Shown in pieces: positions 10,080-19,464 of a stretch of 64,000 bases of DNA (position 1 is the stretch's first letter; each line of letters opens with the position of its first letter). The stretch comes from Blastomussa wellsi. Its lineage: Eukaryota; Cnidaria; Anthozoa; Scleractinia; Plerogyridae. The notes under the pieces are model-generated. The model was not told the origin of the DNA. It ran no database searches and saw only the letters and a list, made by a program, of their open reading frames with translations. The stretch spans positions 10,029,197-10,093,196 of the forward strand of contig OX393565.1 of assembly GCA_947652115.1 (NCBI GenBank), read 5' to 3'. The position numbers were made by a program, and so were the translations under genes.

Positions 10080-10864
10080 AGTTTCTGACACTCTTGTATG
10101 AGTCGGGGCTCGGATATAGCTCAATTAACACTGCCCGTTCTGCCTTATCCTCACTCGATTGTGGTAGCACATGTCCTGTTGGAAACCATCCTCTAATTTG
10201 TCGGTTCATGAGAGGGATCTACATTTCAAGACCAACACAGTCTCGTTATACTATTGTTTGGGATGTTAAAGTTGTGTTAGATTATTTTAGACAATGGAAA
10301 GACAATAAGGAACTCTCACTTAACGAACTGTCGTTAAAAACTACTACTTTAGTAGCTTTAGTATCAGCACAGAGGGTGCAATCTTTGCACAAGCTGGATC
10401 TAGACTGCATGACTCAAACAAATGACAGGGTTACATTTAAATTTGACCTGTTAAAACAAAGTAGGCCGTCTGTTAAGTCTCCCATCATGGAACTTTGTGC
10501 TCATCCTGAGAATCCTAAAATTTGTGTTGTAAAAACATTGTCACATTATCTTGAAAGAACACAGTCATTTAGGGAACAAGAAACCAAGTTGTTTCTGACT
10601 TATCAAAAACCTCATCATGCTGTTAGTGCCAGTACTGTTAGTCGTTGGATAAAGTCTATGCTCAAAAAAGCTGGAGTTGACACATCTAAATTTGGTGCTC
10701 ATAGCACTCGAGCTGCATACTCGTCCGCAGCTAAACAAGCAGGAGTGCCCATCATGGATATACTCAGCACTGGGGGATGGTCCTCAGAACGCACCTTTGC
10801 TAGGCATTATAGCGTACCTATTCAAAAGAAAAATAATTTTGTTGAAGCTATTTGTAACAGTTAA
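9704..10864 (+). CDS. DIRS ORF3: tyrosine recombinase (386 aa)
   Basis: Starts at ATG 9704 in a frame different from ORF2, overlapping it by 376 bp. An N-terminal SAM-like core-binding region (STRNQYSTHFKKWKKFC, about residue 90) is followed by the catalytic domain. Candidate catalytic residues are all there: Arg in VSAQRVQSLHKLDL (about 230), HSTR (His-x-x-Arg, about 332), GGW (about 358) and the Tyr nucleophile in ARHYSVP (about 369). It would strand-exchange the circular cDNA with the target without duplicating it. No stop or frameshift is seen, so this part looks functional. Confidence 0.88.
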   Translation: MFTEDHSRKGRGCDNCSYVAHSDLLPQADVHVDSTAKTATEEGEPVKIAPLPEKPPAVEENAADGMSCIRDSFEAKGIPEEARGIMLQSWRESTRNQYSTHFKKWKKFCSERNIDSHDISANNVLKFLTLLYESGLGYSSINTARSALSSLDCGSTCPVGNHPLICRFMRGIYISRPTQSRYTIVWDVKVVLDYFRQWKDNKELSLNELSLKTTTLVALVSAQRVQSLHKLDLDCMTQTNDRVTFKFDLLKQSRPSVKSPIMELCAHPENPKICVVKTLSHYLERTQSFREQETKLFLTYQKPHHAVSASTVSRWIKSMLKKAGVDTSKFGAHSTRAAYSSAAKQAGVPIMDILSTGGWSSERTFARHYSVPIQKKNNFVEAICNS

Positions 10865-11026
10865 GCCAGGATATTGCTTGTTGACTTGTCTATCAAGCCT
10901 CTACAGTTACCTGTATTTTTGGCTTTTGTAAAGATTACATGTAGATACACTTACACTGGTTGGGTTGTGATTAAAGAGCTTTATTGTTGCTCTGATAGCT
11001 CTAGCCTGTATTTATCATGGCTTCAA

Positions 11027-11066
11027 AATCTCACATGATCCCTCAAGCAGATGACGTAGAAGAATT
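11027..11066 (-). repeat. right inverted terminal repeat of DIRS
   Basis: Reverse complement of 6405..6445, including the mismatch-free core ACATGATCCCTCAAGCAGAT. The recombinase ORF ends 160 bp upstream. Confidence 0.9.
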
Positions 11067-11325
11067 AGAAAATTAAACAAGACTTACCTGGAAGTCGAAG
11101 TTTGATTGGGATTCTTCTACGTCATCTTGGGCTTGAGGGATCAGGTGCCCACCCAGGTATTGGCCCTCCCTATGTTACTTGTAATGATAAATACTGGCCA
11201 TACTCTTTGAAGACTGAAGTACGCATGCGCACTGCAATCTCACCTGATCCCTCAAGCCCAAGATGACGTAGAAGAATCCCAATCAAACTTCGACTTCCAG
11301 GTAAGTCTTGTTTAATTTTCTAATT
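11063..11325. repeat. 85-bp-arm perfect palindrome carrying splice-donor-like sites
   Basis: Left arm 11063..11147 and right arm 11241..11325 are perfect reverse complements around a 93-bp spacer. The spacer's right edge holds an inverted version of the sequence just inside the DIRS left repeat (ACGCATGCGCACTGCAATCT). This resembles the internal complementary region of DIRS elements, which templates circle closure, although here it lies outside the right repeat. Each arm contains CCAGGTAAGT, a consensus 5' splice site, pointing outward. Confidence 0.85.
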
Positions 11326-11590
11326 TGTTTACAATCTTAATCACATCACAAATTGGTACAGAATCAATGTAATGCTTGGAGATTTTAAAGTCAATTACTT
11401 TGATGAAAAATAATCACAGAATTTAAAGAGTAAATTGGAAAGTGCGTTGGGTTATCAGCAAATTGTGAGCAAAGCAACATTTTTATCAGGAAGTCTTCTC
11501 GGTCATGTCTATATCAGATCACCTAAATTTAAGACTGTTGACAATAATGTCATTGCAGTTCACTATTCAGATCATGATGCAATTAAAATG
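11326..11590 (+). pseudogene. EEP endonuclease C-terminal fragment of the Helentron-like element
   Basis: Translates to VMLGDFKVNYFDEK (an altered GDFN catalytic motif) and, about 55 residues later, VHYSDHDA, the terminal SDH motif of EEP endonucleases. Two adjacent stops follow the first motif. It continues the domain begun at 5876..6404 and shows where the host element resumes after the DIRS. Confidence 0.55.
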
Positions 11591-11594
11591 CTCT

Positions 11595-12242
11595 TTTACT
11601 TATGACTTATCAAAGTCTAAGATCTGTGCCGACAATGTCAGCACTATAATCTGCGTAGCCTCACACCTGGGAATTCCTTTGGCTCCCGAGAATTTGTTCA
11701 GACCAACCACATCCCTGGTCATCCTGGGCATCTTGATTGACATCACTCGTATGGAAACCGCTCTTCCAGAGGTCAAACTTTAGGAGCTTCTTGCCGAACT
11801 CCAGTCTTGGTCCTCACGTAAAAAGCGCCTTAAGCGTGAGTTGCTGTCCCTCATAGGCAAACTTAACTTTGCTTGTCGCATCATCTCTGCAGGGCACATA
11901 TTCCTGCGTCGCCTTATTGACCTAAGTACCACTGCTAGGCTCCCCTGCCACCACATTTCTATGAATCTCAAGGCTCGCGGCGACATTGCCTGGTGGCAAA
12001 GATTCCTTCCCACTTGGGATGGCCGAGCGATTATTCCTGATCCATGCTGGTCAAGATCTCCAGACTTGGCCCTCTTTACGGATGCATCTGGGACCCTTGG
12101 TTATGGTGTACTACACTGGTCATTGGATTGCTGACACCTGGCCACCTCCTCTTCAAGGTTGTTCTATCCAATGGAAAGATCTTTATCCTATTGCGCTCGC
12201 CTGCCTCTTGTGGGGTCATTTGTGGTCCGGAAAGAAAATCCT
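11595..12242 (+). pseudogene. second DIRS-like element: RT end and RNase H fragment
   Basis: A frame with one stop (11781-11783) runs through an RT thumb/connection region (HLGIPLAPENLFRPTTSLVILG, RELLSLIGKLNFACRIISAG) into RNase H with an intact first Asp (LALFTDASGTLGYG). After a frame change it continues with IQWKDLYPIALACLLWGHLW, the next conserved helix, and then breaks into the 60-bp repeat at 12243. The wording differs clearly from the DIRS at 6.4-11.3 kb. Its recombinase half is at 18727..19462. Confidence 0.7.
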
Positions 12243-12302
12243 CATAGAAGTAAGAAAAGCCTTTTTTGGCACTAACTGTCTCAACATTTTTGCAACTGGT
12301 TG
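12243..12302 (+). repeat. 60-bp direct repeat, left copy
   Basis: Identical over 60 bp to 18667..18726. It begins CATAGAAGTAAG and ends GCAACTGGTTG. The two copies flank the 6.4-kb block that replaces the middle of the second DIRS-like element. The inner 29 bp (12277..12305) also form an imperfect inverted repeat with 14889..14918. Confidence 0.85.
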
Positions 12303-12779
12303 TCTGATTTATGCAAGGCACAAAAAATATATTCTTCTCTTATATATTGAGGTGAAAATCACACCTGACGAAGCTTTTCAGGGGAGCTTTTCAAAAGAAA
12401 AAGTTTTAGGGTAACATGCTGGCTATCTCAAAAATGGCCACGGAAAAACCTCTTTTTGGGGTGTATAGGATGACGTAACATCTACACAGTTCATTTACCC
12501 TGGGGAAGACATCAGCAAGTATGCTTGAGTTTCGAAATAAGCACGTGTCAATTAAAAATCCTTTTTGTTTGAAATTTGCTGTGGGTTCGAATTCTTGCGC
12601 AAAATTTCCAAATATTGTCAAACAACTGCATTTACGTATGAAAATGGCGCACTACGTGTTTGTAAGATTAAAATGAGATAAAGTTCCTGGACGAAATTGC
12701 AATACAGACAATAACACCTTCTATTGTAATTGCTCGCTACTTAAAGGAAATTCAACTTTTCTAGAAATCATTTCTTCTA

Positions 12780-13190
12780 GTGATACAAGTCATTGGAAGA
12801 AAGGTTTTTACTCAGATATTTTTCGGCCAGGTCTTGTTTGGATGGGTTGGAGCGGAAGATGCAGAATGCATTTTCTTGAACGACTTCCGCTGGTCGCAAC
12901 AAGTTATACAATGGCATGATTTTCTTCTTATGCTTGAAGGTCAAGTAGTGCATCTCCCTGCACCCAAAACACACTACGCGAAAGACATTGTATTTGAAAA
13001 AGACACACCAATTTTCTGTACGGGAAAACAACCCTTTATTTACATTAAAAATGGAGTTATCGATCAGCGTGAAACAGAAATGATGCAAGTAAGGTGGAAA
13101 ATCTTTCAATTTAATGTACAAATTGAACAAAACGATCAAAAGGAAATCCCGAAGTTTGCAAGGTGCTTTGCCTCGTTAGTGCTTAGCTAA
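12780..13190 (+). pseudogene. SF3-helicase-like exon (Rep/NS1-type ATPase fragment)
   Basis: An acceptor (TTCTTCTAG) precedes an open frame ending TAA at 13188-13190. It contains AECIFLNDFRW, a Walker B-like segment, then LEGQVVHLPAPKTH and TPIFCTGKQP, placed like motif C of superfamily 3 helicases, and a REXEMMQVRWKIFQF segment. No Walker A is found upstream, so only the C-terminal half is present. Proteins of this type occur in replication initiators of small DNA viruses and in some transposons; the sequence does not tell which. No disabling change is seen within the exon. Confidence 0.45.
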
Positions 13191-13606
13191 AATGAGTCCT
13201 TTAGTAAGGCCAGGAGAAACAGTGTATAGGTGAATAGAAACGCAATCATCCACCGCGGCGGTCTAGCACGGTCTACCATCGGAATGTAATTACAAAAAAG
13301 AATATCCTATTTCGTACCGTGGTGAGGGTAGACCGTGTTTTTATGGTAGACCGTTGGGAAATCCAAGTTATGATGGCTAAGACATTTTTGGACCACGGCT
13401 ATTTTTTGGAATGCACTAAATCTTTATTTTTGAAATGACTCAATGCAGGAATATCTCATACGTTCAAGTTCTTTAAATTAGTCACGCAATAATAACATGT
13501 CACGCAATATCCTGTCATTACATGAGATATTTTGTCGCATTGTAAATAAAAGATCACTTCTGCATTATTTATAAAGCTCCATTTTTTCCTTTTCGATTTA
13601 TTTTTC
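13191..13606. other. non-coding stretch with AGACCGT-type short repeats
   Basis: No gene seen. The words GGTCTACC and GGTAGACCGT recur (13265-13360), partly inverted, and a similar TTAGACCGTCTTGGTCT occurs at about 17256. They could be transposase binding sites of the neighbouring Tc1-like element, but I cannot define ends from them. Confidence 0.4.
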
Positions 13607-14668
13607 TTAGTATTTTGTACGCCTGCCCCTATTTTTTGTGATTAAATCCAAACGCTTAAACATTGAAGCGATGGTATTGTCAATTATTTCCCTTCGCATT
13701 GAATACAATGTACTTTTCACTCTTCTTGCAAAGGCCTCAAAACTCTCATAAGTTAAATTCAACCTCACAGCTTGTGTTCGGAGCTCTTCTTTCGCGGCAT
13801 TAAAAACATTCTCGATAGGATTAAGATCTCCACTTCTTTTCGGAATAGGAAATAATTCTCCCCCAACCTCCTTAAGAGCCTTTCGCGCCTTAGCACAATT
13901 CAGTATGGGGCAATTGTCTTGGACGAATAGCTTTGAACATTTCCCGCTCTTTTGAAACATATTTCGGAAATTTCTGCGTATGAAATCTGCATAATAATTA
14001 CCATCTAGTTTTTCATATTGTTCACAGTATATAACGCCTTTTCCATATGAAATGGCTACAATCATTTTAACAACTCTTCCGCCCGAGCCTACGTGCGTTC
14101 CCTTTGCAGTCACAGACAGTCCCTCCTTTCGTTTCCTCCAGATTTTACCTTTAGGGGCTCTAGCGTCGTCGAGTGGATTGTATTTATGATAAAAGCTTAC
14201 CCCGTCTAGATAAAAGCAGATATCATTCATGAAGAAGTCGTTGCAATAAGTTCTTTTCACTTTACGTGCAAACCATAAACGCTCTCTGAAATCTCTCTCC
14301 AGTAATATTACTTTTTTTCTTGCTTCCAAGAAGGCATATCCCATTCGTTTCAAAGTTCGATTGATAGTCCACAGTGAAGCATTGTGTAAACCCGCTTCTG
14401 CCCTTATTCTGTGGCATGAGAAGTTTCCCTCTTGTTCACGAAGTCTTCCAATTGTTCTGTGGATTTTCCTTTCCTGGCGCACATAGGCATTCCTGCCATG
14501 CCTGTTACTTTCCTTTTGTGCTTGATTTGCAAATTTTAAACAGCGATAAACCGATGCCCTGGATATTCCACAACGGTGTACTATTTCTTTAACAGGTACA
14601 TCACCCTGTTCTCGAAGGAATCTTACATAAGCTTTTAGTTCTGGTTTGATTTTCTCCTTAAAAACCAT
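13607..14668 (-). CDS. Tc1/mariner-type transposase (353 aa, DD34E), apparently intact
   Basis: ATG at 14666-14668. An N-terminal paired-like HTH (VPVKEIVHRCGISRASVYRCLKF, residues about 24-46) and a second HTH-like region (HRTIGRLREQ...NRTLKRMGYAFLEARKK) precede a DDE_3 domain. Catalytic residues: Asp in FYLDGVSFY (about 153), Asp in FVQDNCPI (about 247) and Glu in DLNPIENVF, 34 residues later. Length is usual for Tc1-like transposases and no stop or frameshift is seen. Possible 29-bp terminal repeats lie at 12277..12305 and 14889..14918, which would also enclose the SF3-like exon. Confidence 0.85.
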   Translation of the reverse strand: MVFKEKIKPELKAYVRFLREQGDVPVKEIVHRCGISRASVYRCLKFANQAQKESNRHGRNAYVRQERKIHRTIGRLREQEGNFSCHRIRAEAGLHNASLWTINRTLKRMGYAFLEARKKVILLERDFRERLWFARKVKRTYCNDFFMNDICFYLDGVSFYHKYNPLDDARAPKGKIWRKRKEGLSVTAKGTHVGSGGRVVKMIVAISYGKGVIYCEQYEKLDGNYYADFIRRNFRNMFQKSGKCSKLFVQDNCPILNCAKARKALKEVGGELFPIPKRSGDLNPIENVFNAAKEELRTQAVRLNLTYESFEAFARRVKSTLYSMRREIIDNTIASMFKRLDLITKNRGRRTKY

Positions 14669-14888
14669 GTCGTTTGCCTTTATTGAACAAGAAATTTGAT
14701 TGATGAATTTCTTTATGTCACAAAACGTAACTTAAGTATTAGCAAGATTCCATTCAAATCTGCGTGCTCTACCTTTTCTTTTCTCTTGAAACGAACGGAT
14801 CCTTTCTTTTTTCAATACATTTCAGTATTTAGCTCGTTCTAAATCATCTCCATTGCCGCTGGACTATGTTTCATTCAATGCACTGGAA

Positions 14889-14918
14889 AGACAACCAGTT
14901 GCATAAGTAGTTGAGACA
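14889..14918 (-). repeat. imperfect inverted partner of 12277..12305
   Basis: AGACAACCAGTTGCATAAGT followed by AGTTGAGACA matches the reverse complement of the 12277..12305 segment with about four differences. The pair brackets the SF3-like exon and the Tc1-like transposase, so it may be the terminal repeat of that element. No TA duplication was recognised. Confidence 0.5.
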
Positions 14919-14997
14919 TACTACCTTAACGAGAGAAGACTCTTCACCGCGCTATTGCGCGTAATCTCTCTCCCCTCCTCCCCTTCCCAATGTTGCT

Positions 14998-15320
14998 ACA
15001 ATGGAGGTCAAAAACAGTTGGGACACTCCTGAAAAGGAGTATCCAATAGTGCAACAGATTATCCTGGGGTTTAAAAAATGGGTTCTGCACGTTCCCAAGT
15101 CCCCCTTCCCAACTCTCAAGCCCCTCCCCCCCAAGCAATGTTGACAAACAAATAATGCGCTGAACTTGGCGTGTGGGATAGTCAATTCTCAACAAACAAA
15201 TAATGCGCTGAACTTGGCGTGTGGGATAGTCAATTCTCAACATTGCTTGGGGGGAGGGGCGCTAGCAGTCATTTTGCCCACAATTGCGCCACGTGTCCCA
15301 GCAGTTATGTCCTGCATTGT
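14998..15320. mobile_element. MITE copy 1 (323 bp)
   Basis: Nearly identical to 18246..18569. Ends form a short inverted repeat (ACAATGGAGG against CCTGCATTGT, one mismatch). Inside is a second, larger inverted repeat (CCCCAAGCAATGTTGA with its complement) around a direct duplication of about 55 bp starting AACAAACAAATAATGCGCTG. CT flanks it on both sides, a possible 2-bp target duplication. No coding capacity. Confidence 0.75.
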
Positions 15321-15528
15321 CTGAAAACTGTTACTTCTATTAAAATGCTCTTAGCGTTGTTAACAACAAAGAAATCTTGGATATTGCGTTAGAATTAAAG
15401 TCTCCAACGTTGAATGGCATTTTCAATGTGACAGAAATGTCGTTAAATCCTTCATTCGCACGCGCGTGATCGATACAGCTAATTTTCTTACCGTTACGTA
15501 GTTTATTGGTCACACGAAATTAAAGTTA
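15321..15528. other. short spacer between MITE and LINE
   Basis: No gene or repeat seen. Confidence 0.4.
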
Positions 15529-17152
15529 GTTAGTTAGTTAATCCTCTTCGTTCCTACATGGAACATAGGTCCTCGACTAGAGCGCACCACCTAACCCTAT
15601 TTTGTGCATTGCCCTTTGCCTCATTCCATGTGAGATGTTTCTGCTCCAACTCTGCCATCCTTGTGCGTCGCCAAGTTTGCTGGGGTCTTCCTCTCTTTCG
15701 CGTCCCCTGTGGGTTCCACTCTAGTGCCCTCTTGACTACATGACCATCTGGTCTCCTTAGTGTGTGGCCAATCCAGCCCCAAGCTCTATGTCGTGTCTCT
15801 TGCGCTATCGGTTGCTGCCCTGCCTGGCTCCAAAGCTCCTTGTTGCTGATTTTCCTAGGCCACCAGATCCCCAAGATGTTCCTCAGGCTCTTATTGATAA
15901 ATACTTGCACTTTTTGTTCTAATCCTTTAGTCAACCTCCAAGTTTTGGAACCATACAAGAGCACCGCACTCGGCCACTTTCCCATTTTCTCACTTTGGCA
16001 ATCTTTAACCTGACTTTTGCCATCAACAGGTGGTGGTCTGACCCAACGTCTGCTCCACGCATCACGCGAACGTCTTGCAGTGAGCTCCTCCATCTCTTGC
16101 TAAAAGCCAGGTGGTCGATCTGATTTACAATAGCACCATCAGGAGACCTCCATGTTCTTTTGTGGCACTCCTTATGGGGAAACAGCGTTCCACCAATTAC
16201 CAGCTCATTTGCCTGACAGAAGTCCGCCCACCTCTCACCATTTTCATTCATCTCAGCTCTTGCTCCATGTTTACCCATCTCTTCCTCTCTGCCTGTATTG
16301 TCCATCCCCACCTTAGCATTCATATCTCCCATGACGATCTTCACATCCCTGCATGGCACCTGCTCCAAAACCATCTGTAGCTGGTCATAGAAATCGTCCT
16401 TCGCCTCCTCTGTTGCCTCATTTGTTGGGGCGTAGCATTGCAAGATGGTGACCTGCTGCCATCTCGAGTTAAACCTAGCTCTGATTATCCTTTCTGACAC
16501 CGGTTCCCATTCCAGCAGACATTGTGCAGCTTCTTTAGATAAAATAAAGCCAACTCCTCTCTCATGTCTCTCACCTTCATCCATCCCTGAGTACAGTACA
16601 GTTTCTCCTGTGGCTGTCCTCAACTTCCCACAAGAGTTCCATCTCATTTCACTTACTCCCAGAATTCTAACACCATATCTCTGCATCTCCCTGATCACCT
16701 GAGCACACTTACCAGTGTCAAACATTGTCCTTACATTCCAATGCCCAATCTTCACACACGCTTTTGGCGACAGCAATTTTATCGGCTTTTTAGGCTTCAT
16801 TCTCTGCTTCGCATGTTGTTCCAACCGGGTGTTAAAGTCTTCTACCCCTGCTTCCCAATAGGGCGCAGTGGTATTCCTAGTTTCGGTTTCTGTAATAATT
16901 GTTTTTTCTGGGAGCGGGTTATCGGCCCACCGCCCAACCCCCAACCTGGAGGACCAGGGGCTATTCTTTGTCTGGTCTCTACCCTTTGACCAATCCGGCA
17001 TGGTTAGACCTGCCAGGGACCAAGTCCCCGCCGGCACAGCTCTCTGGGTCATCGAGACACACAAGCTCCACCACCACGACAAGGTCATAGCCCAAGGAGG
17101 AGACAAAGTATTCAGCAATTATGTTGTTTATCTGAAGATGCGTGAAACTTGA
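15529..17152 (-). mobile_element. RTE-like LINE, internally deleted
   Basis: Minus-strand copy with a complete endonuclease, then an abrupt jump to the C-terminal end of the RT ORF, a short 3' UTR and a TAAC-type tandem tail (TTAGTTAGTTAGTTA on the + strand, 15526-15540). TAAAGTTA occurs on both sides (15521-15528 and 17153-17160), a plausible 8-bp target duplication. The RT catalytic core is missing, so the copy is non-autonomous. Confidence 0.75.
15554..17118 (-). pseudogene. LINE ORF2 remnant: EEP endonuclease joined to RT C-terminus
   Basis: The endonuclease runs from HWNVRTM (catalytic Asn) through LGVSEMRW (Glu), QCYAPTNEA and GDMNAKVG (Asp, Asn) to GSDHHLL (Asp, His), all intact. It resembles the EEP of RTE-type ORFs often mislabelled craniofacial development protein 2. 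At about 16000 the sequence switches frame into LLYGSKTWRLTKG, the conserved post-RT segment, and on to a basic GRPQQTWRRTRMAELEQ tail. The RT fingers and palm with the YADD motif are deleted. Confidence 0.8.
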
Positions 17153-17160
17153 TAAAGTTA

Positions 17161-18245
17161 AAATAGGTCTCAGAGAAACTACTCTGACTATGAGTTAGAA
17201 AAACAGATCGCCTGCAAAAACATCTTGTTTAAAAAGAGTTCATTTTTTCGTTAGACCGTCTTGGTCTACAAAGAGATAGTATTGCGTGACACTGAGTTAG
17301 TGTGTATGTGTACACTACTCGCGTTCAGTTCTCGGCCCTTTAAGTTATGATACCTAAACCTTGAAACACTTTTTTATAGTTGCACTGTGTGAAAACTGAA
17401 ATAAACCTTTTCTCGCAATCTCTGGAAGTGCTATGTGTGTATGAAACGCAATCGCTGCACGATTTTCAACAGTTCTCGGCCTAAACAGAGTAAAAGGAAT
17501 ATCTGTTTGTTAGTTTATTATTTAATGATAGGCGAGAACTGTTGAAGAAAACAGTTTTTGCAGAAACCTTTGAACAAAAATATATTCTTTACACAAAGGA
17601 GATGATATAGAATACTTTAATAATAATATTAAAGCTTTAAAGCTTTTCTTGAGTGAATTGCTTCAAACAAAGCATGGAAAACTCACTTTTTCTTGGTGAG
17701 AACTGTGCATGAGAACTGTGACGTCAGGCCATGTAAACAACGTTTCAAGTCACGCGCCAGAATGGCTAGGCTTGTTAATTTCTGTGATCTTTATCGGAAT
17801 TGTCCAAAATAAATTTCGTAAAGCAAAAGCCACATGGATGTAAATCGTGTGTTCGTTTTGTGGTATTTGCTTCCAGAAGTGAAAAAACAACCATCTACAG
17901 TTCACCAGGGCTGTGTTCACAGGATCCACAGATCCCGCCTTAAACCTTAAATCTGTTAATGTCACGAGAAACGGAGTATCCTTAGTGAGCTCAAATTGAT
18001 TGAATATGCGTTGGAAAAATCACTAAATTAAAATTTCCACACGGTTACGGAACGTAAGCAATTACCAAGATGTAATAAACTTATGTATGCACTGTCCGTT
18101 GTTCAGTAAAAAAGTTACTTTGTACCCCTGCAAATAGAGTTTCTTCCCTAAAAAACACGTTCTCTGTTGCACCACAAAATGGTTTTCAGTAATGCGTGCT
18201 AAAATGTCATGTAATTTTTATTTTTTCTATAGAAGTCAGTTTCAG
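17161..18245. other. about 1.1 kb with no recognised gene
   Basis: AT-rich, with only short chance ORFs. A TTAGACCGTCTTGGTCT motif near 17256 echoes words at 13265-13360, suggesting these flanks once belonged together before the MITE and LINE insertions. Confidence 0.4.
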
Positions 18246-18569
18246 ACAATGGAGGTCAAAAACAGTTGGGACACTCCTGAAAAGGAGTATCCAATAGTGC
18301 AACAGATTATCCTGGGGTTTAAAAAATGGGTTCTGCACGTTCCCAAGTCCCCCTTCCCAACTCTCAAGCCCCTCCCCCCCCAAGCAATGTTGACAAACAA
18401 ATAATGCGCTGAACTTGGCGTGTGGGATAGTCAATTCTCAACAAACAAATAATGCGCTGAACTTGGAGTGTGGGATAGTCAATTCTCAACATTGCTTGGG
18501 GGGAGGGGGGCTAGCAGTCATTTTGCCCACAATTGCGCCACGTGTCCCAGCAGTTATGTCCCGCATTGT
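18246..18569. mobile_element. MITE copy 2 (324 bp)
   Basis: Same orientation and almost the same sequence as 14998..15320, with the same ends and internal 55-bp duplication. It is flanked by AG on both sides. The high identity points to recent activity of the family or to a local duplication. Confidence 0.75.
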
Positions 18570-18666
18570 AGCTATGCAATATGACGTACAAAACTTAGAT
18601 GGACAACATTGAAACGGGGAAAGGGGTGCAAAATGTTCTTCTCTGACAAACTGGCAATTTGCGAAC

Positions 18667-18726
18667 CATAGAAGTAAGAAAAGCCTTTTTTGGCACTAAC
18701 TGTCTCAACATTTTTGCAACTGGTTG
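18667..18726 (+). repeat. 60-bp direct repeat, right copy
   Basis: Identical to 12243..12302. The recombinase half of the second DIRS-like element starts directly after it, in the frame that reads through the repeat. Confidence 0.85.
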
Positions 18727-19462
18727 CAGCATCCGTTTCTTTCATATTGAGAACAACCAGCGCAGTGTGGGCCTTTCTTCCAAATGCCGCCTTCCCATCA
18801 CCATGTCCCTCCTTCAGAACTCAATACTGAGTTGGCATAAGCGCCTGACATCCTTCCGCATGGCAAGCTAATGCTATGGTCTTCCTTCAATTTGGCCTTC
18901 TTTGCTTTCCTACATTCCAGTGAGTTCACTTCACCTTCTGCCTCTCACTTCAGTGCACTGTCAAACCTCAGTCACAATGATATATCTTTAAACTCTGATG
19001 GCTACTTAAGTCTACACCTGAAGTCCTCCAAAACAGGCCCTTATCGCCAAGGTTACTACCTCTTGATTGCCCCTTCAGGGCACTCCGTCTGTGCAGTTCG
19101 TGCAATAAAAAAATAGATGGCACATCATCCCTTCAATTCAGATGGCCCCTTCTACACATTGAAGTTTGGCCTATACCTCACCAGAGCCAAAGTCACCTCA
19201 ATACTTCGTCTTCTTCTCAACCGCCTACACATTCCAACTGAGCTTTATGCCTCCCACAGCTTTCGAAGCGGGGCAGCTACAACAGCAGCTGAGGCCGGCT
19301 TACCTCCATGGCTCATTCAGACTCTTGGCAGATGGTCCAGCAGTTGCTTTGCTCTATACATCCGGACTCCTTCGTCTATCCTCCAGAAAGTACCAGACCT
19401 CTTAGCCACTGCTACTGCAGGCACAAAGTCTGTCTGGAACCTTCAGGAAGGATGTACTTTAT
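18727..19462 (+). pseudogene. second DIRS-like element: tyrosine recombinase fragment
   Basis: Contains the catalytic-domain start LAFFAFLHSSEFTSP, where the usual catalytic Arg position reads His, then KSSKTGPYRQG (Lys), ASHSFRSGAATTAA (His-x-x-Arg), TLGRW and the Tyr in LYIRTP. Stops at 18869-18871 and 19114-19116 and a frame change break it. With 11595..12242 it forms one element of the DIRS order RT, RNase H, recombinase. Confidence 0.75.
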
Positions 19463-19464
19463 AG

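Larger units (their letters stand above)
6405..11325 (+). mobile_element. DIRS-type tyrosine-recombinase retrotransposon, near complete
   Basis: The 4.9-kb unit has 40-bp inverted terminal repeats (6405..6445 and 11027..11066), three overlapping ORFs in the DIRS order (gag-like, RT/RNase H, tyrosine recombinase) and a palindromic region beyond the right repeat. There is no DDE integrase, LTR or target duplication, as expected for DIRS elements, which integrate through a circular intermediate. It sits inside the endonuclease of the Helentron-like element, whose frame resumes at about 11326. Confidence 0.88.
2316..11590 (+). mobile_element. Helentron-like (Helitron2) remnant, split by piggyBac and DIRS insertions
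   Basis: Three + strand blocks at 2316..2853, 5876..6404 and 11326..11590 read as successive parts of one protein: a PIF1-type helicase C-terminus followed by an APE-like endonuclease. A helicase followed by an EEP domain is the known coding layout of Helentrons. The first gap is a piggyBac with exact TTAA duplication and the second a DIRS element. No HUH Rep domain, hairpin end or left terminus was found, so only the 3' half is present. Stops inside the blocks show it is dead. Confidence 0.6.

Noticed and set aside
12777..13139. Minus-strand ORF of 120 codons
   Set aside because: Mirror of the SF3-like exon, which has the family motifs.
12243..18726. LTR retrotransposon bounded by 60-bp repeats
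   Set aside because: Repeats are too short, no TG...CA ends, primer site or pol genes in order between them.
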